Assembly (NCBI RefSeq): GCF_003945345.1
Contig: NZ_AP019308.1
Coordinates: forward strand, 3,844,001-3,908,000
DNA: 64,000 bases
Origin: Paenibacillus baekrokdamisoli
GTDB lineage: Bacteria > Bacillota > Bacilli > Paenibacillales > Paenibacillaceae
Reading direction: 5' to 3'
The translations under genes were made by a program, and so were the position numbers. The notes under the pieces were generated by a model that was given only the letters and a program-made list of their open reading frames with translations, searched no databases and was not told where the DNA came from. Shown piece by piece: positions 44,474 to 54,377 of the stretch; the stretch's first letter is position 1; every line of letters starts with the position of its first letter.

Positions 44474-45366
44474 CGTTTTCCCTCCCGCAAATTAACGATG
44501 CGTCTGAATACGAGCATCGTTAATCCTAATAAAAGCAAAATGAAGACGAAGTAAATCCATGCCAGGGCATTCGAATAGCCATAGCCTGTTTCCACCGCGA
44601 ACATATTTGTTCGAATGTGGCGTATGACCGGATTTAGTGGAAACGTGAACAATTCCACGATCGTATAAATCGTGCAAAGACTAATAAAAGGAACCATGTT
44701 CGGCAAAGTAATTTTCCAGAAACTGTCCCATGGCGAAGCACCGTCGATCCATACCGCTTCATAGACCGAGCGGGAAATCGACTGCAATCCTGCCAAAAAA
44801 ATAATAATTTGCACGCCGGAATACCAAAGGATAATGATTGTTCGACTTAATACACTTAGGACGGGGTCGGCAAATTGCGGGCCGATATATTGTTGGACAA
44901 GGTTCTCAAGATTGTATTGCTTCATAAACGGCAGTTCCCCTGCGCCTTGGGAGAACAACTCCGTTAACACTTGACCTGTAGCAAAAATGACAGGCAGAAA
45001 AAAAATACCTCGGTACAGAAATCGCAGCGGGAATTCCTGATTTAAGAACAATGAAATCAGCAGCGCAAAAATAACGATAATCGGAATAATGAGCAGCATT
45101 TCCTGCATGTACAAAATGAGTTCTACCGGGAAAACGTTATCTTTAACAAATGCGTAGTGATAGTTGGCCCACCCTTTCCATGTCATCCTGAATTGACCGC
45201 CGCCAACCCGAACATCATGAAAGCTCATATAGAGCGAGGCCGCGATCGGATAGGCCATGAAGGACAGAAATCCCAGCAGCCATGGCAGCACGAAAAGATA
45301 GCCGACACCGTAGCGTTTCCATCGATACATCAGCAGTTCTTTTCTTTTCCGCCTGGGACTACTCAT
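44470..45366 (-). CDS. Sugar ABC transporter permease (MalF type)
   Basis: The 298-aa permease has TM1 in YGVGYLFVLPWLLGFLSFMA and an EAA-like loop SVYEAVWIDGASPWDSFWKI (about residue 200). The ATG at 45366 is preferred because TAGGAGGTGAAGGTC precedes it. It overlaps the end of the DUF5696-type gene by 8 bp, so this transporter is translationally coupled to the putative surface machine. The periplasmic loop between TM1 and TM2 is longer than usual, with a VGGGQFRMTWKGWANYHYAF segment. Confidence 0.9.
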   Translation of the reverse strand: MSSPRRKRKELLMYRWKRYGVGYLFVLPWLLGFLSFMAYPIAASLYMSFHDVRVGGGQFRMTWKGWANYHYAFVKDNVFPVELILYMQEMLLIIPIIVIFALLISLFLNQEFPLRFLYRGIFFLPVIFATGQVLTELFSQGAGELPFMKQYNLENLVQQYIGPQFADPVLSVLSRTIIILWYSGVQIIIFLAGLQSISRSVYEAVWIDGASPWDSFWKITLPNMVPFISLCTIYTIVELFTFPLNPVIRHIRTNMFAVETGYGYSNALAWIYFVFILLLLGLTMLVFRRIVNLREGKR

Positions 45367-47578
45367 GACCTTCACCTCCTACGAGATCAACTTTGAAGCT
45401 GCCGCGATTGTAGTCGACGATGACGCTCGTTCCGTCTTCATACGTAGTCCTGTATATACCAGGCGCAATGGAAGCATGACCTATGATCCGCTGGTTATAG
45501 ACGCGTGCCAACTGTTGAAATGCCTCATATTCTGCTGCAACTTTATCTTTCCAATTATCATAAAGACTTGTGAACACGTAGGAATGCGGAGTACCACGCA
45601 AATTTTTGGATGTCTCGTACGTCAGCATAAATGCAGGCAATGCCCCATATTCAATCCCCCGTAGAAATTCGTCCACCGGCAAATCGCGCAAATTACCGGG
45701 CGAAGCCGTATAAGGAATATAGCCATGCAGCACGATCGGATAAAAGGGTACCGTCTCATCCACAATAAAATTGCCTATACTCCACAGTTGCATATCTGTT
45801 ATGTGGCTGATGGCGGGCAACGCATAATCATTCCCGGCTGAAATGCTGACATCGCCGAACTTATCTTTCATATAAGCCAGCAATTGCTGCTGATAATAGG
45901 CGACTTCTTGTCGATATTGCGGATGTTTCGGATCGAAATCACGGAACACGAAGTTGCCTACTTCATTAAGATGTACGCCGTCAGCCCCAAGATCCACGAA
46001 CTCCTTCATGCTGCGATAGGCTTCTTTCATGGTTTGCAGCGGTTTCATAATAAAATAATCGAATTTGCTAAAATAAACCGTTTCTTCTATTCCGATAACG
46101 CCGTTGCCTCTTGGACTCATGGAAGACCGGTCATCCACCCACACATAATCGTCCGCAAACACGACCTTGTGACCCATTTCATGCATATCGGCGATAAACT
46201 TTTTGGCACCGGCTGCACCTCCGATCCCCTTTTCAATAGGAAAGCGATCCGTTGTATCGTAAGAGCCATCCTGCTGCCATCCCTCCAACATGATTCGCTG
46301 GTTTTTAACGCCTCGTTCCGTGAGTTCACTAGCAATCCTTTCGGCTTGTTCGAACGTTGTGACAGGCGTATAAATATTCTGGTTAAACGCCCTTTTGGAA
46401 TCTCCCATAACAAGCGTCAGATAAAGCGGAACATGCTTTACTGCTTGCAGGCGCTCGCCCAGCATGTGATTGTCCAATAATACATTCCGATAGGCTTCTC
46501 CCATGTGGACATAGTCGGCGCTTCCATTGCTCAGCATCCGATATTCAATCGACCAGTCTACATCGGCACGATTGCTGTAGATCGCTTTCACAGGCGGTGC
46601 GATGCGACTCACTTTACGCAAATACTCCTCACGATAAGTCAACTGAGGATACACGCTGTACAAATTCGACTGCACGCCCGGCGCGTAAGCGCGAATTCGC
46701 GTTTCGAATTTGCCGTCGTCAACAATCGTCAGGAACCCGCTCTCACCTTGCTTAACCCCATAAATCGGATAATGTACCGTTTCGCCGTTTAATTGATTGA
46801 GTCGATTCGTTTCTTCTTCCCCGTAAATCGTGCCTGCATAGCCTTGACCGATCATATCGCGATTGGACAAGAAGCGAATTAATCCGCCCGGTCCGTCGGG
46901 CACAAGAAAATACCCGTCCTTTCCTGCCGGGGCTGCGCCAAAATACGGCAGCACACTCAATGCTAATATCTGATAACTTCCTTCCTCCATGACGCCGGCT
47001 GAAGGTACTGACAATTTCAGACCATTGTCGGTCAACTCGTAAATGATCGCAAAGCGGATCTTTTCTTTCGGAAATGTATACGTGACCTGCAGCTGATTGC
47101 CGACCACGACGATTTCCTTGGCCAGATTCGCCGACTTTACATTTGCCAGCTCCCGTCGATTATTTTTGTTGTCTGCATTCTGGTAGTATTCAATAATAAA
47201 TGGCGATTGCAAGTTCGAGAGCAGCAGCCCCTTGACGGTTTCCTCCTGCAATTGTTCTTCATGCGGATTGCTGTACCAAATACGGTCATTACGCTTATCG
47301 ACAAGCGCAATTTGCGTAGATTCCGGATGTAGGCGCAAAGCGTAATTTTCCTGATCCAGCACGGTATAGAAGCCGTAAACATCTGTTTGTCCAGTTGGTG
47401 TCCAGGCAGGGGCGTCGATCATGCCCATTTTTTCAAATACAGGAGTTTCAATGTTCATCACTTGCAGTATCGATGCTTGAGGTGTCAGCCTAATCCAAAC
47501 CGTGATCCCCAGTACGACTCCAAGCGCTGCTGCCAAGATCCACAACTCGTTGCGGCGTCGTGCACGGAGTCTAAGCAT
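45359..47578 (-). CDS. Membrane-anchored glycosidase-like protein, DUF5696 type
   Basis: The protein is about 739 aa. A single N-terminal membrane anchor (LWILAAALGVVLGITVWI) is followed by an extracellular beta-rich domain (about 60-325) that resembles the N-terminal part of glycosidases (ALVDKRNDRIWYSNP; PVKAIYSNRADVDWSIEYRM). A TIM-barrel-like domain (about 365-690) carries NQRIMLEGWQQDGSYD, KVVFADDYVWVDDRS and DGVHLNEVGNFVFRDFD, with candidate acidic catalytic residues in each. The overall order recalls GH101/GH36-like barrels. I recognise the family as DUF5696, which lacks an assigned reaction. ATG 47578 with AAGGAGGTCATG upstream overlaps the end of the Yip1-type gene. It may clip polysaccharide at the membrane before uptake. 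Confidence 0.65.
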   Translation of the reverse strand: MLRLRARRRNELWILAAALGVVLGITVWIRLTPQASILQVMNIETPVFEKMGMIDAPAWTPTGQTDVYGFYTVLDQENYALRLHPESTQIALVDKRNDRIWYSNPHEEQLQEETVKGLLLSNLQSPFIIEYYQNADNKNNRRELANVKSANLAKEIVVVGNQLQVTYTFPKEKIRFAIIYELTDNGLKLSVPSAGVMEEGSYQILALSVLPYFGAAPAGKDGYFLVPDGPGGLIRFLSNRDMIGQGYAGTIYGEEETNRLNQLNGETVHYPIYGVKQGESGFLTIVDDGKFETRIRAYAPGVQSNLYSVYPQLTYREEYLRKVSRIAPPVKAIYSNRADVDWSIEYRMLSNGSADYVHMGEAYRNVLLDNHMLGERLQAVKHVPLYLTLVMGDSKRAFNQNIYTPVTTFEQAERIASELTERGVKNQRIMLEGWQQDGSYDTTDRFPIEKGIGGAAGAKKFIADMHEMGHKVVFADDYVWVDDRSSMSPRGNGVIGIEETVYFSKFDYFIMKPLQTMKEAYRSMKEFVDLGADGVHLNEVGNFVFRDFDPKHPQYRQEVAYYQQQLLAYMKDKFGDVSISAGNDYALPAISHITDMQLWSIGNFIVDETVPFYPIVLHGYIPYTASPGNLRDLPVDEFLRGIEYGALPAFMLTYETSKNLRGTPHSYVFTSLYDNWKDKVAAEYEAFQQLARVYNQRIIGHASIAPGIYRTTYEDGTSVIVDYNRGSFKVDLVGGEGHE

Positions 47579-49583
47579 TAAACATGACCTCCTTATATAA
47601 TTGGAAAACAAAATCGTAAAGGTTGTAGGTCATTCCGGAAATCACGATGACGAAAAACCAAATGATACATATCGTAAACGTCGTAATCACTGTGTTCTTT
47701 AATGTCTCTAAAAATTCAAAATTATGAATCACTTGAGTCATCACGAAGAAATGCGCCACCGTCCATAACAACATCACTTTAGAAACTACATTCACGATTA
47801 TCATTTCTTCCAGTACTACGATGTTCGATAGCGGAATGATAATTACGGAAATCAACAAGTAAGGCGATAGTCCAAACGTACTCGCTTGCAATACTTCCCG
47901 CAAACGCCCCTCTCCGCCTTTGACGCTGCAAACGAGGTAGTTCGCAATAATCCAGGTCAACCATGGAACAAAAATGAACAGCAGCTCGAAACCCAAATTG
48001 AGTGTACTGCGGTCGACCGGGTGAAAAATAAAGCCGCTTTTATAAACATTTGCTGCTCTGACCAAAATCGTCAGCAATAGAATGGAAAGGATAAAAACGA
48101 ATGATATCTTTTTGCCCTTTAATTGGTAGTAGCCTTCATAAGGGTGGAAGAAACAATACCAGAACGTTTTCCATTCCCCCCCGTAACGCCTTACCGCATC
48201 AGGCCAAGCAATGTTGCGCCAAAGTAATATTGTTTTTTTGCGCAATAGGCGGTACAGGATCCACGTAAACAGAATTATCGCTATGGCCGGAATCATTCCC
48301 GCTTTAATCCGATCGATTCGCGTATTCCAGAATGCCTCTGAATAACCATTGACGTCATAAGCGCTTTGGAACAAGCGCTGCGCTTCTTCATAATTACCTT
48401 TAAGCAGCGCGATCCGGCCCAACCCCTGGCTGCTAATATCAAACATCTCGTTTTGCTGCAATACCTTATTCCAGTAGCTTTCACTTTCGGCATATCTGCC
48501 TTTATAGTACAAGTCGCTTGCGGTCAATATATCTGTCGCAAAAGCGGTTCGTTTGAACAATTGCACCACTTTCAGTCCGCTATCTGCGACTGCTAACTCA
48601 AACTGCGAATTGATCGCAATGTTAGTTGGATAAATGAATTGACCTCTCACTTGCGCGAACTGCTGTTTAGTGCCAAAGACAAACAAGGCATTGCCTTTCG
48701 GATCATAAACCGTCACTTCTCCATTCGCTTGTTCGAGACCGTATAAAAAGCCATTTGCATCCGCCGCAACATCAACAATGTTCCAGGAATTAATTAATAC
48801 GATATTTTTCAGCGCATCCGCTCCTCCGGCGTTCAATTTCCGGATGTTTCCGGCCATCTCGATCCCCGGGCTTACACTAAGCAAATATCCTTCCTGATCC
48901 ATCGCGATGTTGGCGATCGGACGCGGTTTGTTCGCAACTTCTTTCTCCAATTGCTCTTTCGTCAGCACTAATCGCTTTACCCAACTTAGAAAAGAAGGAG
49001 ATGACTTATTCGCACCGAAAAATCCAAGAAACTGACCATCGGGATTGATACGAACTAACCCTTGATCTGAAGCACGAACCGTTACGTACATTACGCCGCG
49101 CCGGTCCACCACAAGATTGGTCGGCACAAATTGAAAGGCATCTCCAAGCATCGTGGCATCCGGTTTCCCGAATGCGCGTAGAAACCGACCTTCCGCACTA
49201 AAAACAGCAATTCGTCGATTCCCTGTGTCTGCTACATAAATATCCCCGTTGGAGTGAACGAATCCCCCTTCGGGAGCGTTTAATCGCCCTTCTCCATCCT
49301 CATCGCCAATCTCGCGCACCAACGTTCTCTTGCTGTCAAATACGAGGACTTTACTTAACGATTTGTCAAAGACGAATACTTGATCATTCTGGCCGATGTG
49401 GACATGCACCGGTTCTTTAAACGGATAGTCAAGCACGCCGTCCGGTACATAGAGTGGTTGAATACGGTAATATTCACCTGTGCCATCTACATAATAAGTT
49501 CGATACGGCACGGCGCCGGTTACTGTCGGCAATAGGATCATAAATGCGATTAAGCAAATCAAGACTCTCAGCGTTCTAATCAT
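47571..49583 (-). CDS. NHL-repeat / TPR / Yip1-domain membrane protein
   Basis: The protein is about 670 aa. An N-terminal signal or anchor (VLICLIAFMILLPTVTGAVP) is followed by an NHL beta-propeller (about 35-345; PEGGFVHSNGDIYVADTGNR and FIYPTNIAINSQFELAVADS), and then a short TPR-like helical section (about 350-420; ALLKGNYEEAQRLFQSAYDV). A membrane segment comes next (PAIAIILFTWILYRLLRK). The final third is a Yip1-like domain with about five more membrane segments. The propeller would face outward and the Yip1 part lies in the membrane. This mix suggests a scaffold or sensor for the permease complexes encoded on both sides. Function unknown. ATG 49583 follows GTGGGGAG. Confidence 0.65.
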   Translation of the reverse strand: MIRTLRVLICLIAFMILLPTVTGAVPYRTYYVDGTGEYYRIQPLYVPDGVLDYPFKEPVHVHIGQNDQVFVFDKSLSKVLVFDSKRTLVREIGDEDGEGRLNAPEGGFVHSNGDIYVADTGNRRIAVFSAEGRFLRAFGKPDATMLGDAFQFVPTNLVVDRRGVMYVTVRASDQGLVRINPDGQFLGFFGANKSSPSFLSWVKRLVLTKEQLEKEVANKPRPIANIAMDQEGYLLSVSPGIEMAGNIRKLNAGGADALKNIVLINSWNIVDVAADANGFLYGLEQANGEVTVYDPKGNALFVFGTKQQFAQVRGQFIYPTNIAINSQFELAVADSGLKVVQLFKRTAFATDILTASDLYYKGRYAESESYWNKVLQQNEMFDISSQGLGRIALLKGNYEEAQRLFQSAYDVNGYSEAFWNTRIDRIKAGMIPAIAIILFTWILYRLLRKKTILLWRNIAWPDAVRRYGGEWKTFWYCFFHPYEGYYQLKGKKISFVFILSILLLTILVRAANVYKSGFIFHPVDRSTLNLGFELLFIFVPWLTWIIANYLVCSVKGGEGRLREVLQASTFGLSPYLLISVIIIPLSNIVVLEEMIIVNVVSKVMLLWTVAHFFVMTQVIHNFEFLETLKNTVITTFTICIIWFFVIVISGMTYNLYDFVFQLYKEVMFNA

Positions 49584-49625
49584 GCTACTCCCCACTTGTT
49601 TAGCTAATTTGGACGATGCGCATGC

Positions 49626-50486
49626 CTACTTGAGACCGGAGTGCACCATCGTTTCGTTCACTTTCCCTTGGAAAAGCAAGAACATGATAAAAGTAGGCAG
49701 GAACATGAGCAAACCTGCCGCCGCAGCAATATTCTGGCCTGCCACGGCATTGGCATTGCCGCTGATTAGCGTTGTGACGTAATAAGACAGTGTTTTTTTC
49801 GTCTCATCATGAATGAACAATGTAGAGCCTTCGATGTCGACCCAAGCATATTGAAAAGTAATAATCGCCACTGTCGCAATTGCCGGCATCGCGAGCGGAA
49901 TTACAACCTGATAAAATATGCCGAATTCGCTTGCGCCATCCAATTTGGCTGCTTCAATCAATTCATTAGGCACTTGGCCGATAAATTGAATGAGCAGAAA
50001 AACCGCCACCGGCGAAGCCAAAGAAGGTAAAATATGTGCAAAGTAGGTGTCCACAATGCCCAAATATCCGACAATCAAGTATCGGGGAATCGATACGGTT
50101 TCGGGCGCAAACATAAGGGCGATCATTATTAACGACATCAAAAACGCTTTGAACGGGAAACGCTGTTTGGAAAACGCGTAGGCGGCCATTGAACTGACCA
50201 ATATAACGCTCAAAACGTTGACCACCGTCACGAATACGCTATTGAACAAATAACGGGTGAACGGTACGAGATCCACCGTCTTGGCTTGGAAAAGCTCCAT
50301 AAAATTTTGCGTCGTCGGCTGACGGACAAGGAACGTCGGCGGGAACAGGAACATTTCGTGCAGCGGCTTGAACGCGTGATTAAAAATAAACACAAGCGGC
50401 AATGCCATAAATAGAGCGAGACCAGACAGCATGACATATATCGTGAAGTTGAATGGAGTAACGCTGCGCAATCGAATAATGCTCAC
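49626..50486 (-). CDS. Carbohydrate ABC transporter permease (MalG type)
   Basis: The 286-aa permease has about six membrane segments (TIYVMLSGLALFMALPLVFI first). The EAA loop is ELIEAAKLDGASEFGIFYQV (about residue 180). The GTG start overlaps the partner permease stop by 4 bp, and GGAGGGA precedes it. It pairs with 50483-51415 and with the anchored binding protein at 51408-54377. This is the second MalFG pair inside the cargo block. Confidence 0.9.
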   Translation of the reverse strand: MSIIRLRSVTPFNFTIYVMLSGLALFMALPLVFIFNHAFKPLHEMFLFPPTFLVRQPTTQNFMELFQAKTVDLVPFTRYLFNSVFVTVVNVLSVILVSSMAAYAFSKQRFPFKAFLMSLIMIALMFAPETVSIPRYLIVGYLGIVDTYFAHILPSLASPVAVFLLIQFIGQVPNELIEAAKLDGASEFGIFYQVVIPLAMPAIATVAIITFQYAWVDIEGSTLFIHDETKKTLSYYVTTLISGNANAVAGQNIAAAAGLLMFLPTFIMFLLFQGKVNETMVHSGLK

Positions 50487-51415
50487 TCTTCTCCCTCCTT
50501 CGTCTTCAGAATCCGGTAGAAAAACCGCATTAACAAATAGGACATGACTAGCAACACAACCGAAATCGCCGAAGCATAGCCCAATTCATAACGTTGGAAT
50601 GCAAAATCGTCAACGTGGTTAATAATTAAGTGTCCGGAATATCTTGGCGTAATGGGCAGTCCGGTCAACTGTACCGAAATTTGCCCCGCCTTAAGCGTTG
50701 TAACGATCGTCATCACCGCGCTGAACAGCATTTGCGGCTTCATCGACGGGATTGTAATGAAGTAAACTTCCTGAAGACGATTCGTAATGCCGTCAATGCG
50801 CCCCGCTTCATACAGCTCCGGATTTACGGTAGCAAGACCGCCTAACATCGATAGAAACCCAATATTGAAACTGATCCATAACGAAACGATAATCATAATG
50901 TTCAATAAATAGCGCGGATCTTGAAGCCAGACGACAGGGAGATCCAGAAAACCAAATTTCAGCAGCAAATAATTTAAGTACCCGACCCTGTCGCCGCTAA
51001 ACGCTGCTGCCCATACGACTGTCAAGGCCGTACCTCCCGCAAGCGAAGGCGCGTAGAAAGCAAGTGTATAGAAATCCCGCATTTTTTTGGGCAATTGATA
51101 GATAAGCCAGGCGAATATAAAAGAGAGCACATACCCGCCTGGACCAACGAACAAGGCAAACTTCAGCGTGTTCGGCAGCGCATACTTCAAGAACACCAAG
51201 TCTTGCGTAATCAGTGCGATATAGTTGCTAAGACCGCTAAACTTTGGCGTCTCGAATGCGTTGTAAGAGGTGAAGCTAAGCAATATTGCCATCACAACCG
51301 GAATAATGATGAAGATGATGAAACAGATCATGAACGGAGCTAGAAAAAGATAAGATATACGGCTTCGCCAACAATCAAAGGCCAGCTGCCGAAATCCGCG
51401 TATTACGCTAGTCAT
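50483..51415 (-). CDS. Sugar ABC transporter permease (MalF type)
   Basis: The 310-aa permease has TM1 in YLFLAPFMICFIIFIIIPVV. The EAA-loop region is ELYEAGRIDGITNRLQEVYF (about residue 215), in which Gly replaces the second Ala of EAA. AGGAGGTCGGAG precedes the ATG. It overlaps the binding-protein gene by 8 bp and the next permease by 4 bp, so all three are translationally coupled. Confidence 0.9.
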   Translation of the reverse strand: MTSVIRGFRQLAFDCWRSRISYLFLAPFMICFIIFIIIPVVMAILLSFTSYNAFETPKFSGLSNYIALITQDLVFLKYALPNTLKFALFVGPGGYVLSFIFAWLIYQLPKKMRDFYTLAFYAPSLAGGTALTVVWAAAFSGDRVGYLNYLLLKFGFLDLPVVWLQDPRYLLNIMIIVSLWISFNIGFLSMLGGLATVNPELYEAGRIDGITNRLQEVYFITIPSMKPQMLFSAVMTIVTTLKAGQISVQLTGLPITPRYSGHLIINHVDDFAFQRYELGYASAISVVLLVMSYLLMRFFYRILKTKEGEE

Positions 51416-54377
51416 GCTCCGACCTCCTATACAAATCGTACGGTTTATCCATTTGAGGAATATTCAGATTGCGATCGGAATCATAACCAAATTCGGATTG
51501 CTTCCTGCGCATTTCCCGTTCAATCGACACCGCCGCCCGATCCAGCGCTTCTTTCTCCGCCATCCCGTCAAGCAGCACATGATTCCAGGCAAAATCCATT
51601 TCACGTGACAAGAAGTAGTAGCCCGGTACAACGGGTACATTTTTTACCCAACGGGCCTGTTCAGCGATTGCTTTCAAGTCGTCCGATGGCCAAGGGGATT
51701 GCAGAAGCGCCTCCATGTTCGCGGAATTCCAACGATATTCCAGCCCGAAGTAAGATTCAATATCTTGCCCATAACGCAGCTGCGTTTCAGTTGACGACCA
51801 CCACTTCATAAATTGCCACGCTTCTTCTTTTTTACTGCTTTTCTCCATCATGAGCATACTGGTCGTTGCCTGCGGAGACCAACGCGCAACCGTTCCGTCA
51901 CTCTGTTTCATGCCAGGAAGCGGAGCGATTTTCCAATGACCCGCAATGTCAGGCGCGGCTACGGATAGCAGAACGTACGTATTGAAGTCCGCAATGCCTG
52001 CCGGAATATCTCCATAGCGGAAATGATTGAAGAACGAAGGAACTTCAAGCGGTAAATAATACTTCTCAAACAAGTCCATCCATTGCTTGAATGGTTTAAT
52101 GGCTTCTTCTTTGCGCAGCGTCGTATTCATCCCGTCTGCCGAGTAAAAATCCAGCCCTCGCTGATAAAAGAAAGGCGTAAAATCTTTGGGTGGATAATAA
52201 AAGGTCATAAAGTTTTCCTGCAGCGTCGGTAAAATGTCATAGAGATCATCCCATGTGTCCGGGGGCTTAAGTTTCAATTGTTCAAACAGATCTGTCCGGT
52301 AGAAAAAAACAGGGAAATTTTCCACTTCCGGCAGGCCGTATATACCGTTGTCTAACGTGTATGAACGCATGACACCGGGATGGAACCGCGTAACGACCTT
52401 TTCAAAATCCGGAAATTGCCGCAAATTGGCAGTCGCACCGCGCATCGCAAATTCGACAGGTGTATCCATCGCGATGCCGAGCGCCACATCCGGTTGTTCG
52501 CCTGCCGCATTGCCAAGCACGAGCACATTCGGATTAGGAATTAAATTCAAATTCACTTTAATGCCCGTATTCGGCGTAAAATCTTGATCAATTAAATCTT
52601 GCAACAAATCAACATAATCGCGTCCCCGATTCATCCATACGTCGATTGTTTTTTCCTTATCTTCCGATTTCGAGTTGTACGCGAGGTAAAACGATCGGAA
52701 AAAGTCACCTATCGAATAACTGAATTTTTCGAATTTTCTGGATATTCTTAAGCCAGTTTTTGTTTCAGGAGTTCTAACTACGATATAATCGAGCAGGAGC
52801 GGTTGCTGATCGACTGAAGTCAACCATGTCCCGATTTTCGACTGGATCGCAGTCAATTCCGTTAATCGATTCGGAATTTTATCCACGTCATGTAAAAATT
52901 CGCGAAGTGTAATAATCGATTGTTCGATCGCTGCAGTGAGGTCGGTTTCCGAACCATTAAGCCCATTCATATAGCGAACTATATTTTCCATCTCAACGAC
53001 AGAAGAGGTAACTTGCTGTTCGATATTGGGAATATTACGTTTAAGATCCCATGTCCGATTTACGTCGGAATTGGCCGCTTGAAATTGACTATAATCACCA
53101 ATGACGGTTCGGATCTGCCGATCGAACTCCCTTAAATGATCAAGTGTTACATACAAAGCCTGAAGTGCAGGTCTCACTGGAGAGGAGTCTGCTGTCATGC
53201 GAAGCGTGTGACTGCCTCGTTCCAAGTAAAACAAATACGGATTGCCGCCCCTATCTTTTAGCGTTTCCAAACTGAAAGAACGACTATAAGCGAAAGGGTA
53301 GCTTAGCATTTCTTCAAAAGGTACTCGATCATCGATCGTAATCGTACGATATACAGTTGTTCGCCCCTGATAGCTCTGGCGGTACTTAACATCGATTGCA
53401 TACCAGCCATCCTCCGGTACCTTAACCCCCCATTCCACCCAATGACCCGGAAACTTCCAGCGGTCAGCACCTAGCGTATTGTATACCAGCCGCCCTTTAG
53501 GATCAGGTGAAATATTTGCCTCACTTACAGAATATTTTTGAATCCCAATATTGGACTTCTGGGTAAATTGTTCTGCTTCAATTAATGAATACCATTCCAA
53601 TTCGTTTTTTTGCTCTGTGTGTGTAGTTACATAGGATGCGTAGGCAGGTATAGAATCCGGTGATTTAATGATTAGACTGCCGATCGCAACAGGCTCGCGA
53701 ACACCGGTCATCCGAATGAGATGACGACCTTTCATCAAATGATAGCGCATCGGTCTTGAATCGGTTTCAAAGTTGCTAACGGTTTTCACATACCAGCCTT
53801 CAACTTCGACTTGCTTGGAGCGAATCTCATTTCCGATTGCATTTTTGGCATAAGGATATTGCGCATCCTTCCAAATTCGATCCAATTCGATTCTTGCTGA
53901 TTCTTGAAACGGGGTAACTCCATCGACGAGCAATCCTCTCATAATGGAAGATGAAGTACCCTTAAGCGGTGAATACTGAATTTGAATTTCATACAGGCCT
54001 TCTTGTTTAATGTCCGCTTCCCATTCAATCCAACCTTCCGCATTCTTCCATTGCAGCACTTCCTTGCCGAGTACATCATGATGTACTTTTTCAATGCTAC
54101 CCTCATTGGATCTTTGACTTAGGTTGTTTGCATTCAGCTCGATCCGGACGTTTGTAGTATTAGGCACACCTTGGCTGTCATATTGTTGAAGCTTCTGGTT
54201 ATAGGTGGGAATAGCGGATTGATCGGCATCCGGCAAGTTCAAAATTGCAACGTCTGCAGGCTCATAGTGCTTCTGTTCGAACCAAAATGAACGAATGGCA
54301 TAGAACAGTACAATCGCCGTACAAATGAGTAGAAATATAACAAGTCGCATCGGCAACCGTATTGCCTTTCTGTTCAT
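51408..54377 (-). CDS. Membrane-anchored binding protein fused to carbohydrate-binding modules
   Basis: The 989-aa protein has an N-terminal membrane anchor (RLVIFLLICTAIVLFYAIRS) without a lipobox Cys, so it is held by a transmembrane helix rather than a lipid. Two beta-sandwich modules follow (about 60-230 and 265-430; EGWIEWEADIKQEGLYEIQI and GHWVEWGVKVPEDGWYAIDV are equivalent). A helical linker (about 430-530) follows, then an SBP_bac_1-like domain (about 575-985; NTGIKVNLNLIPNPNVLVLG; GIYGLPEVENFPVFFYRTDL; EAWQFMKWWSSTETQLRYGQ). At twice the usual length, it may catch polymer with its modules and hand fragments to its own solute-binding domain. It is operonic with a MalFG pair and with the ATPase gene, which it overlaps by 4 bp. 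Confidence 0.8.
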   Translation of the reverse strand: MNRKAIRLPMRLVIFLLICTAIVLFYAIRSFWFEQKHYEPADVAILNLPDADQSAIPTYNQKLQQYDSQGVPNTTNVRIELNANNLSQRSNEGSIEKVHHDVLGKEVLQWKNAEGWIEWEADIKQEGLYEIQIQYSPLKGTSSSIMRGLLVDGVTPFQESARIELDRIWKDAQYPYAKNAIGNEIRSKQVEVEGWYVKTVSNFETDSRPMRYHLMKGRHLIRMTGVREPVAIGSLIIKSPDSIPAYASYVTTHTEQKNELEWYSLIEAEQFTQKSNIGIQKYSVSEANISPDPKGRLVYNTLGADRWKFPGHWVEWGVKVPEDGWYAIDVKYRQSYQGRTTVYRTITIDDRVPFEEMLSYPFAYSRSFSLETLKDRGGNPYLFYLERGSHTLRMTADSSPVRPALQALYVTLDHLREFDRQIRTVIGDYSQFQAANSDVNRTWDLKRNIPNIEQQVTSSVVEMENIVRYMNGLNGSETDLTAAIEQSIITLREFLHDVDKIPNRLTELTAIQSKIGTWLTSVDQQPLLLDYIVVRTPETKTGLRISRKFEKFSYSIGDFFRSFYLAYNSKSEDKEKTIDVWMNRGRDYVDLLQDLIDQDFTPNTGIKVNLNLIPNPNVLVLGNAAGEQPDVALGIAMDTPVEFAMRGATANLRQFPDFEKVVTRFHPGVMRSYTLDNGIYGLPEVENFPVFFYRTDLFEQLKLKPPDTWDDLYDILPTLQENFMTFYYPPKDFTPFFYQRGLDFYSADGMNTTLRKEEAIKPFKQWMDLFEKYYLPLEVPSFFNHFRYGDIPAGIADFNTYVLLSVAAPDIAGHWKIAPLPGMKQSDGTVARWSPQATTSMLMMEKSSKKEEAWQFMKWWSSTETQLRYGQDIESYFGLEYRWNSANMEALLQSPWPSDDLKAIAEQARWVKNVPVVPGYYFLSREMDFAWNHVLLDGMAEKEALDRAAVSIEREMRRKQSEFGYDSDRNLNIPQMDKPYDLYRRSEHD

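Noticed and set aside
45884..46480. A 198-aa open frame on the plus strand
   Set aside because: It lies entirely antisense to the DUF5696-type gene and lacks a recognisable domain or ribosome binding site.
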